Counted from the stretch's first letter, positions 12,276-22,052 are shown. The stretch is 64,000 bases of DNA from Doryteuthis pealeii (GCA_023376005.1 CM042142.1:46370987-46434986); one strand, 5' to 3'. The notes: generated by a model not told the origin, from the sequence alone. Numbers and translations are program-made.

Positions 12276-12352
12276 CTTCGAAATTCAGCGATTCTGTTTT
12301 CGTATTCTTCCTCCGTCTCGGAGTCGCGTCGCTTCTGCTCCTCCATTAGCAT
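12276..12352 (-). CDS. Candidate first coding exon, gene unknown
   Basis: On the minus strand an ATG at 12352 opens a 25-codon frame (MLMEEQKRRDSETEEEYEN then RIAEFR) that runs into a canonical donor, CGAAG followed by GTAAAT, at 12275. An in-frame TAA at 12374-12376, seven codons upstream, supports the start; a second ATG lies two codons in. The exon leaves two bases of a split codon. The peptide is strongly charged and helix-prone, like the N-terminus of many nuclear or RNA-binding proteins, but I do not recognise it. Codons such as CGA, CGC, TCC and ACG are CpG-rich, unlike the AT-rich surroundings, which supports real coding or a promoter-proximal exon. The ETS-motif patch 340-370 bp upstream could be its promoter. 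Confidence 0.55.
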
Positions 12353-12408
12353 CTCAGTCTCGTTAACTTTCTTTTAGTTGTCAAAACCCCCTCCCTCACT
12401 ATCTCTTA

Positions 12409-12500
12409 TCTATCTTTCTTTCTCTCTCACACACACTCTCACTCACTCACTCTCTCAGTCCGTATACGCTTTCTCTTTCTTTCTTTCTTTCTTTCTTTCC
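12409..12500. repeat. Pyrimidine-rich simple repeat
   Basis: CTTT, CTCT and CACTCA units. If the minus-strand gene is real, this purine-rich (on that strand) DNA lies in its 5' leader or proximal promoter. Confidence 0.85.
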
Positions 12501-12689
12501 TTTAATACTTAGACAGTTACGAGGCGTCCACTTGCGGTTAGGATTTTTTTCCGAGTCGGGTGGGTTCACCCTATGTAAATTAAAGAGTCAGGTAACGTTC
12601 TCATGCGAGTAATGATGACAGATAAATAATAAGGAATCGGTGATGCTATAAGGAGGAGGCTGAGAGAAATGTTGGCACCGCGGCTTAAA

Positions 12690-12730
12690 ACAGGAAGTGG
12701 CAGCCATAGAGGCTTGATACACTTCCGGTA
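12690..12730. promoter_or_regulatory. Promoter-like patch with two ETS motifs
   Basis: CAGGAAGTG at 12691-12699 and ACTTCCGG at 12721-12728 are ETS-family binding motifs in opposite orientations, next to a CCGCGG site and a GCAGCCAT box. ETS motifs near start sites are typical of animal housekeeping and bidirectional promoters. The patch sits between the minus exon at 12352 and a plus ATG at 12738. Transcription is inferred only. Confidence 0.45.
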
Positions 12731-12737
12731 CAACCAC

Positions 12738-12841
12738 ATGGCAGCAGTGTTTACCAACGCGAAAAAGCATTTAACTACACTGGCTAGAGGCCAGTCTCTA
12801 AAGACAAGTTTTAATGATTTAAATTCCCTCTGTTTAATTTT
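12738..12841 (+). CDS. Weak candidate first exon, divergent gene
   Basis: A plus-strand ATG just after the ACTTCCGG motif opens a frame starting MAAVFTNAKKHLTTLARG and staying open for 34 codons to a possible donor (TTTTG followed by GTAATG at 12842). The N-terminus looks like a mitochondrial targeting sequence (Ala, Lys, Arg, no acids), but the later residues are unremarkable. The ATG lacks a purine at -3. It could equally be 5' leader or chance. Listed because it faces the minus exon head-to-head across the promoter-like patch. Confidence 0.25.
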
Positions 12842-12844
12842 GGT

Positions 12845-15254
12845 AATGTAGATTAAATTTTCATTTTTTTAAATCATTTAAAATTAATAGTTTACAAATA
12901 AAATCTAGTAATAGCTGTGTTTTTCTATTTTTATTTTTTAATAATGTATCGGATACATTATACTCATTAATTATCTTAGGTTGGTAATTAATTCTAATAA
13001 TTTCACTTTTTTTTTAGTTTTTAAATAAAATATAAGATTTTAAAAAGATTTAATTTTTCATTCTAATTAATCGGTAACTAAATATATAATTTATTGGGGG
13101 AGGGGGGTAATCATGAACCTCTTTAAAAACTAATTTAATTTGATACACTACACTATGAGGGAATATAATTAAGAGAAAAGTGCCCCCTCGGAAAATGTTT
13201 GGGTTTTTGGGGGGATGGGGTTTGGGAGGCGGGTAAAAATGACGTTGAGATAAGAAAATATACAATAAATTATTTACTTTTGAATTAAAGTTGTGTTTAA
13301 TGTAATATAAATAAAAACATTGCAACAATTTAAGGGGTTAAAATCCCCTTAAATAATTTTGATTTATTAAATGAAGAAGCATGCAATTCATTTTTTTGTT
13401 TCTTGTGGAGGTTTTTTTTTTAATCTAATTTATTATTTATTTATTTATATATTTATTTTTAGTTCTTAAATATTGCTGGTTATAAGAAGTTCTAAGAACA
13501 ATACTCGTTTACCGATTAAGTTCTAATAAAAAGATTGAGCATTATAAGTTACAACCACCGAGTTGATTTTGGTCCCAGTGACGTTCAGATTGTAAGCAAG
13601 TTAATGTCAAAACATTTTACTGAAAAGATTGTGTCGTTGGAATAAGCTCAAGTAATTTGACAATTCAAAAATTTTCTCAAGTAATCTTTTTTAATTATGA
13701 AATATCAAAAAAAAAAAAAATAGGGAAAAAATATTTTACGGAAAATATAAACATTACAAAGCAGCAATTCTGTTTAAACAAGAACACTTTTCCGGTATTT
13801 TTAGGGAGACTCAGTCGTATTTGGGACTTATTGAGGGGTTTTTCCGCTCTCAGTCCCAAGTGAGGGAAATAAAAATAAAAAATATATTCATTCGCTTAGA
13901 AAGTTTTACAGATTGATGTGGGTCAATATTATAATTGGAATTACCCCGTAAAAATCGTTTTTTTTAATATATAATTTAATTTTAACCCTTTTCAGACTGG
14001 GCTTATTTGTCTAAATTTTAACAAGTTTAAGAGCTTAAACTGATATACTCGGCTACTGATATACTCGGCTATGTATAAAATAAATAAATAAATAAAACCA
14101 CGTGTTCTGTTTGTCAGTTTTTTTAAGAGTTTAAAAAATAGAGACAAATGAAAAAATCAGCACGGAAGATTTTTTTTTAAATTAATTAATGAAATAAATA
14201 AAATCTATAAAGAATATTTTACAATTCAATTTTTTAATTTGTTAGTCAGACCCGTTGGTTTCCATTTCAAAACAAAACATCGTCCCATGAGAATTCTGGG
14301 TTCTTTTTAGAATGAGTAATTAAATGCCATGCTATATATCTGGAAGTTGAATGGTATTAATGGGGTTAAGCGCAAATGGGCCGACCCTACAAAATTATCA
14401 TTCAGTTGCAAATCAGACAGAAAAGTGCTTTATTCACTAAGTTATCACATTAGTACTGTATAACTTCAGTTATTAAAAATCTCTGTATGATTTTCCGTTT
14501 TAGCTGTGTTAAGGTTTATACATCAAACAATGGGAATTTATTACACGGTATTATATAGTAGTAGTAATGCCTTAAAATTCGATAATAAAATTATTACCTA
14601 GTCCTCGATGTGTTTTTATTGAATTTAATTTTTGTGTTATATTTTTTGTTTTTCTGATCACATGACTAATTTAAAAAATAAATAAATATAAAATAATTTT
14701 TTTTAAAATCGTAACGATCTTTAAATTTTAAGTCTATCTATCTATTTATTTTTTACAATATAAGTTTGTAACCAAAACTTAAATAGTATTACTTTCCGTT
14801 AAAAAAATAACCTTTTTACATTTTCAAAACTTTTTAAATTCAATAAACTAATTTTATTTTTAAATCCAATTTTCTTCAGGAACAAAAAAAAAAAATGAAC
14901 GTAACTAACTTATGATATAAAAGTAAATAATAAACACGTGCTAGTTTGTTTTGATTTTTGAGCGCAATTTTTAAAGAAAAAAAAAGCGTATATAAATGAA
15001 AGTTTTATGCAAGATATAGTTGAATATGAAATTAAAAAGAATATATTCGGAATATCTTATTAGCAACTTTATTACACGGTAGGTCTTCTTCCCGAGGCGA
15101 AGGTGATTATTTATCTCCTTGCAAGATACATTGGCAGGAGCACCCAGTAAAGTTCGTACTCGCTACTCAAGAATAGTTTGCTTCCGCACACTACGATGAA
15201 GCGTCTACTCATGGAGAATGTGCTATTTATAGTGTAAGCAAATACTGTTGGTTG
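12845..15254. other. AT-rich, repeat-poor region
   Basis: No exon, SINE or LINE recognised. Homopolymer T and A runs are common. A GC-richer stretch at 15070-15240 (CCCGAGGCGAAGG, CGCACACTACGATGAAGCG) stands out but has no supported frame. Confidence 0.5.
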
Positions 15255-15968
15255 GTATTATTAGGATCATTCGGACTATTGTCCTCATCTTTATTGTTAT
15301 CTGTACAACATTTCGGCCGATGTACCCTCCAGCCTTCTTAAGGTATTTCTTGTCAGACTCGGGAGTCTTCTCGAACTCGGGAACCATCTTTTCGAACTCT
15401 GGAACCTTCTAGGGCTATACTTGCAAATCGGTCGGAAAATTAGGGTGACCCAGAAAATTTTAACTAGGGGCGGGGTAGGGTTTAGGGTTAGGATTAGTTT
15501 AATGGGAAAATAAATAAATAATTTGGGTTCTGTTTTTTTCTGGGTCACCCTGTATATCTGGGTGACCCAGAAAAAACAGAACACAAATTATTTATTTTCC
15601 CATTAAACTAACCCTAAACCCTAACCCTACCCCCCCCCCCAGTTAAAATTAACAGTTTTATTACAAAATTTGTGGGTTCTTTTTTCTGGATCACCCTGTA
15701 ATATATTTTAATTTTCCGACCGATTTGCAAGTTAAGCCCCTTCTTGTCATAATCGGGAGCCATCACGGAACTTTGAACCCAACCTTTTATTCAATCCACG
15801 GGGGTATCCTGTTCTCATTCCGCTAACCATAGCTGGATATGGATGTTATGCTGTGTTAATTATTATTCTATGTTACTGTTGCCATTGACCAGGATTGAAC
15901 CTGCAGCTTAGAGATAACTCACTTAGAACTGTCTTAACCAATGCCTTTATCCACTATGCTATGTTCCA
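15255..15968 (-). repeat. SINE F, split by a MITE L pair
   Basis: Minus-strand tRNA-derived SINE: head with A-box-like TAGCATAGTGGATAAAGGC and B box GGTTCAATCC (right), and tail AATAAAGATGAGGACAATAG (left). The full-length relatives at 21361 and 57455 are continuous where this copy is interrupted at about 15415-15732. Confidence 0.8.
15420..15731. mobile_element. Inverted pair of MITE L copies
   Basis: Two copies, 15442-15551 and 15559-15697, each bounded by GGGTGACCCAG and its inverse, lie in opposite orientation. The inverted symmetry continues into the flanks: CTTGCAAATCGGTCGG at 15420 is mirrored at 15716-15731, giving a 312-bp palindrome. Each spacer holds CCCTAAACCCTAACCC-type DNA. A fragment of the same spacer is at 24554-24612. 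Confidence 0.75.
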
Positions 15969-16289
15969 GAACTGGAACCTCACCATCAGATAGAGTTTAA
16001 CGTCATACCCAGAACATGAAGATTCTCAGCCACTGCCTTCTAGCACATATATATGATAAAAAGGGTTGGGGCTTGCCGTAAGGACAATAGGGTTGGGACA
16101 ATCCTTAGGTGCAAGTGCTTGACATGACCAGCCAATTGATTAGAGAGGGCCTCTTTAACCGCACGTCTAGCCTAAGTAAGGGCCAAAGTGGAGTGTTACA
16201 TGTCATGGGCTGCTCAGCCGCCAGGATTCAATCGTTAAGCATCATGGGTTGTACCTACAGTCAACTGGTAGCCCCATTTGGGGGGGGGG
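15969..16289 (-). repeat. Retroposon C, part 1 of a split copy
   Basis: Matches C from the CTGGAACCTCACCATCAGAT block to the TAGCCCCATTTGGG block, with GATAAAAAGGGTTGGGGC and GACATGACCAGCCAATTGAT between. It breaks off at the G run at 16280-16289; the missing end resumes at 16853. Confidence 0.8.
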
Positions 16290-16852
16290 TATTGGAAATT
16301 CCATAGTTAATTATCTCCCCCTGCCGCTAGGGGGCGAATCGCCAACATCGTATGTTGGCACCAAAAACTTTACTTATCATGGAGCACTCACTGATGGTAG
16401 TCGCGTAAATAGCGGTCCCTAAACTTCACTTATCGCATAGCAGTTACTGGAGGAGAGACATAAAAGTAAAAGCTCTCATCACCAAGCCCAAAACAGGGCC
16501 ACTTATCACAGAACTCTACAACCAGCTCACTTCTAAGGCATTGTATCAGCAACGTTAAAAGGTGGGTACAATAGCATACTGACTGAAGGACGAGAAACTA
16601 CCGAGACGAAGCGTCTTATCAACATTTCCTACCAACGAACAGAATACCCCTGTTATCACCACTACTCCAAGAACTTTGCTTAACTCACAGATAAGTCTTG
16701 TAGCAAATACCAATAAAATTTGCAAAAACATTTATGTAATTTTTGTTAATACAAGTGTCTGCATTTACTTTCGTGTTTGTTCCTTCTTTGTCCAACAATT
16801 TGCCAACAGCTACGGAGAAATAAGAGCTCATTCGTACCCCATAAATACTCGT
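16290..16852. mobile_element. Unclassified 560-bp insertion in C
   Basis: Comparison with the uninterrupted C copies at 31310 and 53890 shows this is extra DNA. It is GC-richer than the surroundings, has a near-palindrome GCCAACATCGTATGTTGGC at 16342-16360 and an AATAAA at 16712-16717. Solo LTR is a possibility, but I see no convincing TG...CA ends or target duplication. Confidence 0.45.
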
Positions 16853-16907
16853 AGGATTTTACCCCTCTGCAGAGGTGCAGTCAGCATATTCTACAGCCCC
16901 AGCTGAC
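16853..16907 (-). repeat. Retroposon C, part 2 (5' end)
   Basis: GGATTTTACCCCTCTGCAGAGG and TACAGCCCCAGC match the far end of C. Together with 15969-16289 it makes one copy split by the insertion. Confidence 0.75.
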
Positions 16908-17231
16908 AGAGTGGAGTACAACTGGTTTCAATTTGGTTTTCCTTCTCCTAAACCAGTTGCCATAGTATGGCTAAAGAGCAGTCCGGCATTTTTCATGTGA
17001 TAATCATGGACAAGACTGTTTGCATTTCACATAGCGCTAATACCCTTGGGAAAGGTACAGATCCAACTATTCTACCTCCAGCTATGGGTAAATTGTAGGG
17101 CAGACTGGGCCCTTTAACCTTGATGAGGCAACCAGTTTAGGAGAAGGAAAAACTCTTAATTTAAACTTATTAAACTATGCTTAACAAATTGACCTTGTGT
17201 CGCATCCTACTTGTGTGGAGGGGTTGGTATA
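16908..17231. repeat. Two SINE B fragments in inverted orientation
   Basis: A minus fragment (16908-16990, GTTTTCCTTCTCCTAAACCAG) is followed by a plus fragment (about 17003-17231) running from GACAAGACTGTTTGCATTTC to TTGGTATATAC. Neither has a complete head. The two share the CTAAACCAG/CTGGTTTAG region and could fold back. Confidence 0.75.
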
Positions 17232-17372
17232 TACAAGGTGTGTCAAAAAAGTATTAAGATTTTTTGTACTTTTTGACACACCTTGTATTCTGAAAAAAAT
17301 TAACGTTTCATTCATTGTTAATTTCTGTCTTGGTAAATACAGCTTCAATCTTGATACTTTTATGGCACACAC
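17232..17372. mobile_element. Mariner-like MITE M
   Basis: Begins TACAAGGTGTGTCAAAAAAG. The first 56 bp (17232-17287) are themselves a hairpin of two 22-bp inverted ends; the element continues to a third, diverged end near 17372. Copies at 51539 and 59962. Ends of this kind with TA flanks are typical of Tc1/mariner relatives (family knowledge). Confidence 0.7.
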
Positions 17373-17650
17373 TAAGACATCTTTTCTTTGGATTTTGAAG
17401 AAAATTTAATGATAGTTTTGACTGTACCCATAGAATTCCATATTTCAGGAACTGTATTAAAGTTGTTCATAAGTTTACGGGCAATACAATAAAGAAAAGC
17501 AGTTTTTGGATATTTATTCTTTATTTTATGTTTCACTCAATTTTTTCTTCGTGCCATTTGAGAACCACCATCTCTTGGTCAACACATATTTACCAACCCC
17601 TCCTCACAAGTAGGGTGTGAGACAAGGTCAATTTTTTAAGCAGAGTTTAA

Positions 17651-18092
17651 CTCTTTGCCTACCAAATTTTTTACCTGTATGATAGGATATTTTAAAGTTC
17701 ACTATCTGTTCACCTCAGAACTCATTCGATTCAAATAAAAAGTAAAGTAAAAGTAAAGTCATCGGGGGCCTAATCTCGGTATCAGCAATACCAAGAGAGT
17801 CTATCCCTTTTCACTAGCGCTGGAGATTATTTTAGCATCTGAGTGGAGTGCCACACCTACCATCAGCTCCTTACTTTACCGCACAGATCCCTGGTTACTC
17901 ATATGCTGAGTTGGCGAGGGCCGTATCAAACTAGGAACCTTGTGTTTTCTAGCTGAATGCTCCTATTATTATTATAATCTGAGTCCTTCTGCTCAATTAT
18001 AATGAACTAACCATCAGTTTTTGTACTTTGCTTGGATGTGGTATGCGCAGAGGTGGGAGAATCACTGAGAGCAGTTTAAAGTAGGCAAAGAG
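17651..18092. mobile_element. piggyBac-type MITE with TTAA flanks
   Basis: Perfect 12-bp inverted ends (CTCTTTGCCTAC at 17651-17662 and its inverse at 18081-18092) lie inside a TTAA duplication (17647-17650 and 18093-18096). TTAA duplication and CYCTTTGCC-like ends are hallmarks of piggyBac elements. There is no transposase; without the SINE A it carries, the element is about 220 bp. Confidence 0.85.
17746..17967 (-). repeat. SINE A inside the piggyBac MITE
   Basis: Reverse copy from GTAAAGTCATCGGGGGCC to GAACCTTGTG, with the distal tRNA head worn. It lies wholly within 17651-18092, so it arrived after the MITE. Confidence 0.85.
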
Positions 18093-18150
18093 TTAACAGG
18101 TTTTCATCTAGGCTGGTTGCTTAACCAAGGTTAAAGAACCTTGTCTGCCT

Positions 18151-18478
18151 ATATTGAGATGCTTAACTTTCTCAAATGGAAAATGGCTGCATCCCAAAAG
18201 AAGTTTGCATGGCGAATTAGTAAAAGGCTCCTGAATGGTAGGTAGACTATCCCAATGCTTCAAAGATGTCTGTGGGAGAGACATAAGGATATGCCATATT
18301 GATACAAACACGTGGGAGGTAGATGCAGAAAATCGAGCAGCCTGGCACCTCAATGTTAAGGTGTGGAGAGAAGAGTAGCCTCACAGCAAAGAGAGCCAGA
18401 AGAAAGGAGAGAAAACAGCAGCCCCAGCAAGCATCACTGTTTGTGTGCAGTCAGTGCACCAAAGACTGTCACTCAAGA
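18151..18478 (+). pseudogene. LINE tail L2 (RT C-terminus), broken
   Basis: Three forward frames together read as the end of a non-LTR reverse transcriptase ORF. DTNTWEVDAENRAAWH matches the conserved IDPxxWExxAxDRxxWR region, followed by an Arg/Lys-rich linker (RARRKERKQQPQQ) and a zinc-knuckle-like FVCSQCTKDCHSR. Frameshifts and stops break it, and the catalytic RT domain is absent. This tail type is common in animal LINEs with an APE endonuclease. It is truncated at both ends and dead. Confidence 0.75.
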
Positions 18479-18564
18479 GTTCTTTTCCTTGTCTTTATTT
18501 TTTCATTAGTGATTTCGTGGTTCACAATTGAAAATGAAATTCCTAATTTCTCAGAATTTTTGAG

Positions 18565-18750
18565 ATGAGGCTTGATAATTATTATTATTTGGATTATTCG
18601 GACTATTGTCCTTGTCTTTATTATCATCTGTACAACGTTTTGGCCGATGTGCCCTGAAGAAAGCCGGAGGGCATATCGGCCGAAATGTAGTACAGATAAC
18701 AATAAAGATGAGGACAATCGTTCGAATAATCCAAATAATACTAGGAATTC
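18565..18750. repeat. SINE F tail as a foldback dimer
   Basis: Left arm ATTCGGACTATTGTCC..GGCCGATGTGCCC and right arm GGGCATATCGGCCGAAATG..GGACAATCGTTCGAATAATC are inverted copies of the 3' end of SINE F with only about 15 bp between. The same arrangement occurs at 51760-51948. Confidence 0.8.
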
Positions 18751-18759
18751 CTAATGTTG

Positions 18760-18831
18760 ATGCTATTGACCTTCTGGTTAGCTAACGATAGACTTTCAGT
18801 GGACATCCAACAATTCTTGTATTCCTAGTGT
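18760..18831 (+). repeat. Direct repeat, left copy (72 bp)
   Basis: Nearly identical to 19418-19491; the last 56 bp differ at one base (TTTCAGTGGAC against TTTCAGTCGAC). The two bracket the segment 18832-19417. Confidence 0.85.
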
Positions 18832-18858
18832 TATATATATATATATGTTTAGTTTCTC

Positions 18859-18906
<48 letters not shown>

Positions 18907-19417
18907 GAGAATTTGAAATGTATTTGTATGTTAAATTTCATAAGTAGCAACCTATAGATTAGATTAGGTCAAACATTCCCTTTCTTAGAAATCTTACAAA
19001 ACGATTTTGAAGTTTTGTCCGGCTGTATTTATTTTTAAAAAAATTCAATTTGCTTTGCAAACTCACTTTTCCCTAATCTCAATTAGAGCTGAATGGGTGA
19101 CCCAACAGGTCACGTTTTTTCTAGTTTTGTTATTATTTTCCATTTATCATTTGTTATTATTAGAATTTTTTCCAGCAACAAAGGTCAGAATTAAACAAAA
19201 ATATGTCTATTTTATGCAAATTATTATTATTTATATTTTTTATTATCTATTTTTTTAATTTTTATTCTTTTTTTGTTCTCGTTAAAATGCTCAATATTGC
19301 AGCTGTCATAAAACAAAGAAAATACTCCTAACAAGGAGTTAAGCAAAAAATTACTCTTAAAATGACTGTTTGAAGAGGTGAACTCTGAATTCAAACCTGT
19401 TAAATTCCACTTAAGAA
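18832..19417 (+). repeat. Segment duplicated at 23489-24049
   Basis: About 580 bp, starting TATATATGTTTAGTTTCT, then a (GA)n run at 18868-18901, and ending in a SINE B fragment (CTGAATTCAAACCTGTTAAA..CTTAAGAAAT). The copy at 23489 matches throughout with small indels. It is AT-rich with no coding frame. Confidence 0.85.
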
Positions 19418-19491
19418 ATGCTATTTGACACCTTTGGTTAGCTAACGATAGACTTTCAGTCGACATCCAACAATTCTTGTATTCCTAGTGT
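19418..19491 (+). repeat. Direct repeat, right copy (74 bp)
   Basis: Partner of 18760-18831. The duplicated segment at 23489 has no such flanks. Confidence 0.85.
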
Positions 19492-19685
19492 GCACGTCAT
19501 TTTGAAGTAATCAGATGCTTATTACTCTTCTGGCTTTTTATAGTAAAATTGAATTGTTAATGAGTTCACCTATTTTATGACATATACTTGAGTAAAAATG
19601 ATGATGTCTTTTAACCAACGTCATTTCTCTGTACATGTTCATTTGTATCTGAAGAATCAAGATATGATACTCACCTTGTGCAAGA

Positions 19686-20029
19686 AGGTTTGGTTTGTTT
19701 TGTTTTACGTCATATCAACCTTGGTGGGTCATTTAATGCCGACAAAGTTTTGAAATAAATCCATTCTTAATGGATACTCAATTTCTTTTTTTATAAACAC
19801 ATATTTCTATTTAACCCGTAGTTGGGACCCTGACAGGTACTACCCTCAGGGTCAGAGTGGGCCAGGGAGTAATGGTGATGAAGGGGTGCTCCACATTCCC
19901 CAAACCTCCAGAACTGGAACCTCACCATCATATAGAGTTTAACGTCATTCCCAGGACATGAAGACCTACAGCTACTGCCTTCTTGCACCCATATGATAAA
20001 AAGGTTGGGGCTTGCCATATGGACAATAG
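19686..20029 (-). repeat. Retroposon C, 5' truncated
   Basis: Has the C tail GGTTTGTTTTGTTTTACG and the GGGACCCTGACAGGTACTACC and CTGGAACCTCACCATCA blocks. It ends at GGACAATAG, well short of the full length seen at 53890-54466. Confidence 0.85.
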
Positions 20030-20640
20030 TGTTACATAATTATTAGTCACCTAATATTTATGGCAATAGTGTAGAAATCATAATGGCGATTAGTGCAGCT
20101 GATGGCCTTGAGGGTGAGTGACGGCGCTTGACCTCACTCTCACTTGCCTTCCGGGGATAAATTGTAAGAACCGGAAGGCATAGAAAACCCTGTCTTCCAG
20201 TTTAAGGATACTAAGTAACTCAGCAGTTAGAAGGTAGCAGCGAGCTCGAAGGGGTAAGTCATGTTATACACACGGTCCCTCATCTACGCAGATTGTCTGG
20301 TTGGGGATTTACAAATAAAATAAGATCAAAAGTAAATCGAAGTTTGTGTTTATTACCTAAAAACTAACAATGACACAGGGCTTCTGATAACGAGAAATCC
20401 CCATAGAAGACCAGACCGGAATCCCCAAGTCAACACCAGACGCTAGACGCTAGACCAGACCAAGATGATAGACGATCAGAATAGCAAAGCCGGCCAGAAG
20501 AATAGATGTCCAAGATATAGAAGCAAGTAAGAAGTAAAGAAGTAAGAAAAGGGTATACAACATTATATCGATTTGGTACTGTGAAAACGTCAGTATGCAA
20601 CATCAGAATCCAGAGAATAAGCTGGTCCAAGCTGCATAAT
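20030..20640. other. Unclassified GC-richer segment
   Basis: Begins TGTTACATAATTATTAGTC directly after the truncated C copy and holds an AATAAA at 20307-20312, paired CTTCCGG/CCGGAAGG blocks near 20140-20180 and tandem CAGACGCTAGACGCTAGAC. A solo LTR is conceivable, but no terminal repeat or target duplication could be confirmed. Confidence 0.4.
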
Positions 20641-20748
20641 GGAACTCTCGCAGATCCATTACTACTGAATAGCGAGTTTGATCCTCACTGGATGCTCCAT
20701 ACTTGCAACCATGGTGAATGGGTTGGGTAAATACCTACATTTCTCAAG
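20641..20748 (+). repeat. SINE J copy
   Basis: Contains GCAGATCCATTACTACTGAA, a B-box-like GAGTTTGATCC, and the tail GGGTTGGGTAAATACCTAC. Related copies at 51090 and 35110; the tRNA-like half also occurs inside repeat G. Confidence 0.6.
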
Positions 20749-20753
20749 GGTAG

Positions 20754-21008
20754 GGGCCGGTTTAGCTCAGTCAATAGAGCATCCAACTAGGAACCGCAAG
20801 GTTCCTGGTTCAATACCGGCCCTCGCCAACTCAGCGTATGAGTAGCACAGGGATCTTTGTGGTAAAGTAAGGAGCTGATGGTAGGTGTGGCGCTCCACTC
20901 AGACACAAAAACAATCTCCTTGGTCTAGAACTAGTGAAAAGGGGATAGATTCCCTCGCTGTCTGGCTGATATTAACTTTAGGCCACCCCGATGACTTTAC
21001 TTACTTAC
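20754..21008 (+). repeat. SINE A, full length
   Basis: Head GGGCCGGTTTAGCTCAGTCA with A box TTAGCTCAGTCAATAGAGC and B box GGTTCAATACC, then the CTCGCCAACTCAGCG body and a CTTACTTACTTA tail. The head resembles a tRNA but does not fold into a standard anticodon arm, so it is a SINE, not a tRNA gene. Confidence 0.9.
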
Positions 21009-21106
21009 TTATTAGTTAGAAGTGAAATGTAAATAACCTCATGCAGGATTTGAACTCGTGTTACTGATTCCATATTCTCTGACAATAACTGTTATGCTAA
21101 GTGTGC
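21009..21106 (-). repeat. SINE B fragment with tRNA head
   Basis: Carries AAGTGAAATGTAAATAACC and GGATTTGAACTCGTGTTACTG. The head end, close to GTTATGCTAAGTGTG, is the right edge. Confidence 0.75.
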
Positions 21107-21177
21107 CCCATGTAAATTGATGTTATGAGTAGAGAAGAAAATGGTTGAGAAATATTTTTTAATAATTTTTTTTTTAT

Positions 21178-21310
21178 CATTTGGATTTTTTGGACCATTG
21201 TCCTCATCTTTATTGTTATATACACTATGTTTCGGCTGATGTGCACTCTGGTCATCTTCAGGTTTTTCTTGTCGAACTCAGGAGCCTTCATGTCATAATC
21301 AGGAGCCTTA
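21178..21310 (-). repeat. SINE F tail fragment
   Basis: TTGGACCATTGTCCTCATC..TTTCGGCTGATGTGC and GTCGAACTCAGGAGCC match the 3' half of F. It is followed directly by the fuller copy. Confidence 0.75.
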
Positions 21311-21360
21311 AAAAAAATAAAAATAATACAAAGTATCAAGCCTCTTCTCAAAACTTCAGA

Positions 21361-21703
21361 CAAATTGATTTTTTGGATTGTTTGGACTGTTGTCCTCATC
21401 TTTATTTTTATCAGCACAATATTTCAGCTGATTTGTCCTCCAACCTTCTTCAGGTGTTTCTTGTCAAATTGAGGAACTCATCAAACCCGGAAGCCGTCAT
21501 GGAACTTCGAACCAAACCCTTTATTCAATACATGGGGGTAAACTGTTCTCATTCCATTAACCATGACCAGGTACAAGTGTTAAGCTGTGTTAAATATTCT
21601 ATATTGTTATCGCCCTTGGCCAGGATTGAACCTGCAGCCTAGAGATGATTGTCACTATAGAACTGTATTAACTCATCCTTTATATCCATTGTGCCAACTT
21701 TGA
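21361..21703 (-). repeat. SINE F, near full length
   Basis: Continuous from tail (GGACTGTTGTCCTCATC) to tRNA head (GGATTGAACCTGCAGCC on the plus strand, then ATCCATTGTGCCAAC). With 57455 it serves as the uninterrupted reference for the broken copy at 15255. Confidence 0.85.
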
Positions 21704-21758
21704 TTTTTCTCTGCCAGTTTTTTCAGTTGTTGTCAATTTAACTTTATAAATAATTAGA

Positions 21759-22011
21759 AGCGCTACTTGGCGTCACCTGGGTAGATGTGTGTGTGTGTGT
21801 GTGGAAGGGAAAATGTTTATCTCGAAGCTCCATCATTACTGAATCAGAAGTTGGAGCCTCACAGGATGCCCCATTAAAATCCCTATATAAAAAAAAAGAT
21901 ATTGTGTTGATCTGGCTTGGAGGGGCACCAGAAAAAAAACAAAAAACAAAACAAAACGCACAGTCACCCTGAAAAGAAAAATGAATGTCTCCTATTTAAG
22001 ATATCAAATGC

Positions 22012-22052
<41 letters not shown>

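Larger units (their letters stand above)
17590..18150 (-). repeat. SINE B interrupted by a MITE
   Basis: Body is split: ACCAACCCCTCC...CAGAGTTTAA (17590-17650) and CAGGTTTTCATCTAGGC...GTCTGCC (18097-18150). Removing the insertion and one TTAA restores the usual GAGTTTAACAGG of the family. Confidence 0.85.

Noticed and set aside
20030..20640. Second solo LTR
   Set aside because: Starts TGTTACA and has an AATAAA, but no matching CA end with duplicated target could be found.
20754..20826. tRNA gene-like sequence with good A and B boxes
   Set aside because: It is the head of SINE A: the same body and tail follow in about ten copies, and the anticodon arm does not fold.
21787..21972. Frames around 21.8-22.5 kb
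   Set aside because: Cover repeat G, (GT)n, (TA)n and poly-G DNA; no coding signal.
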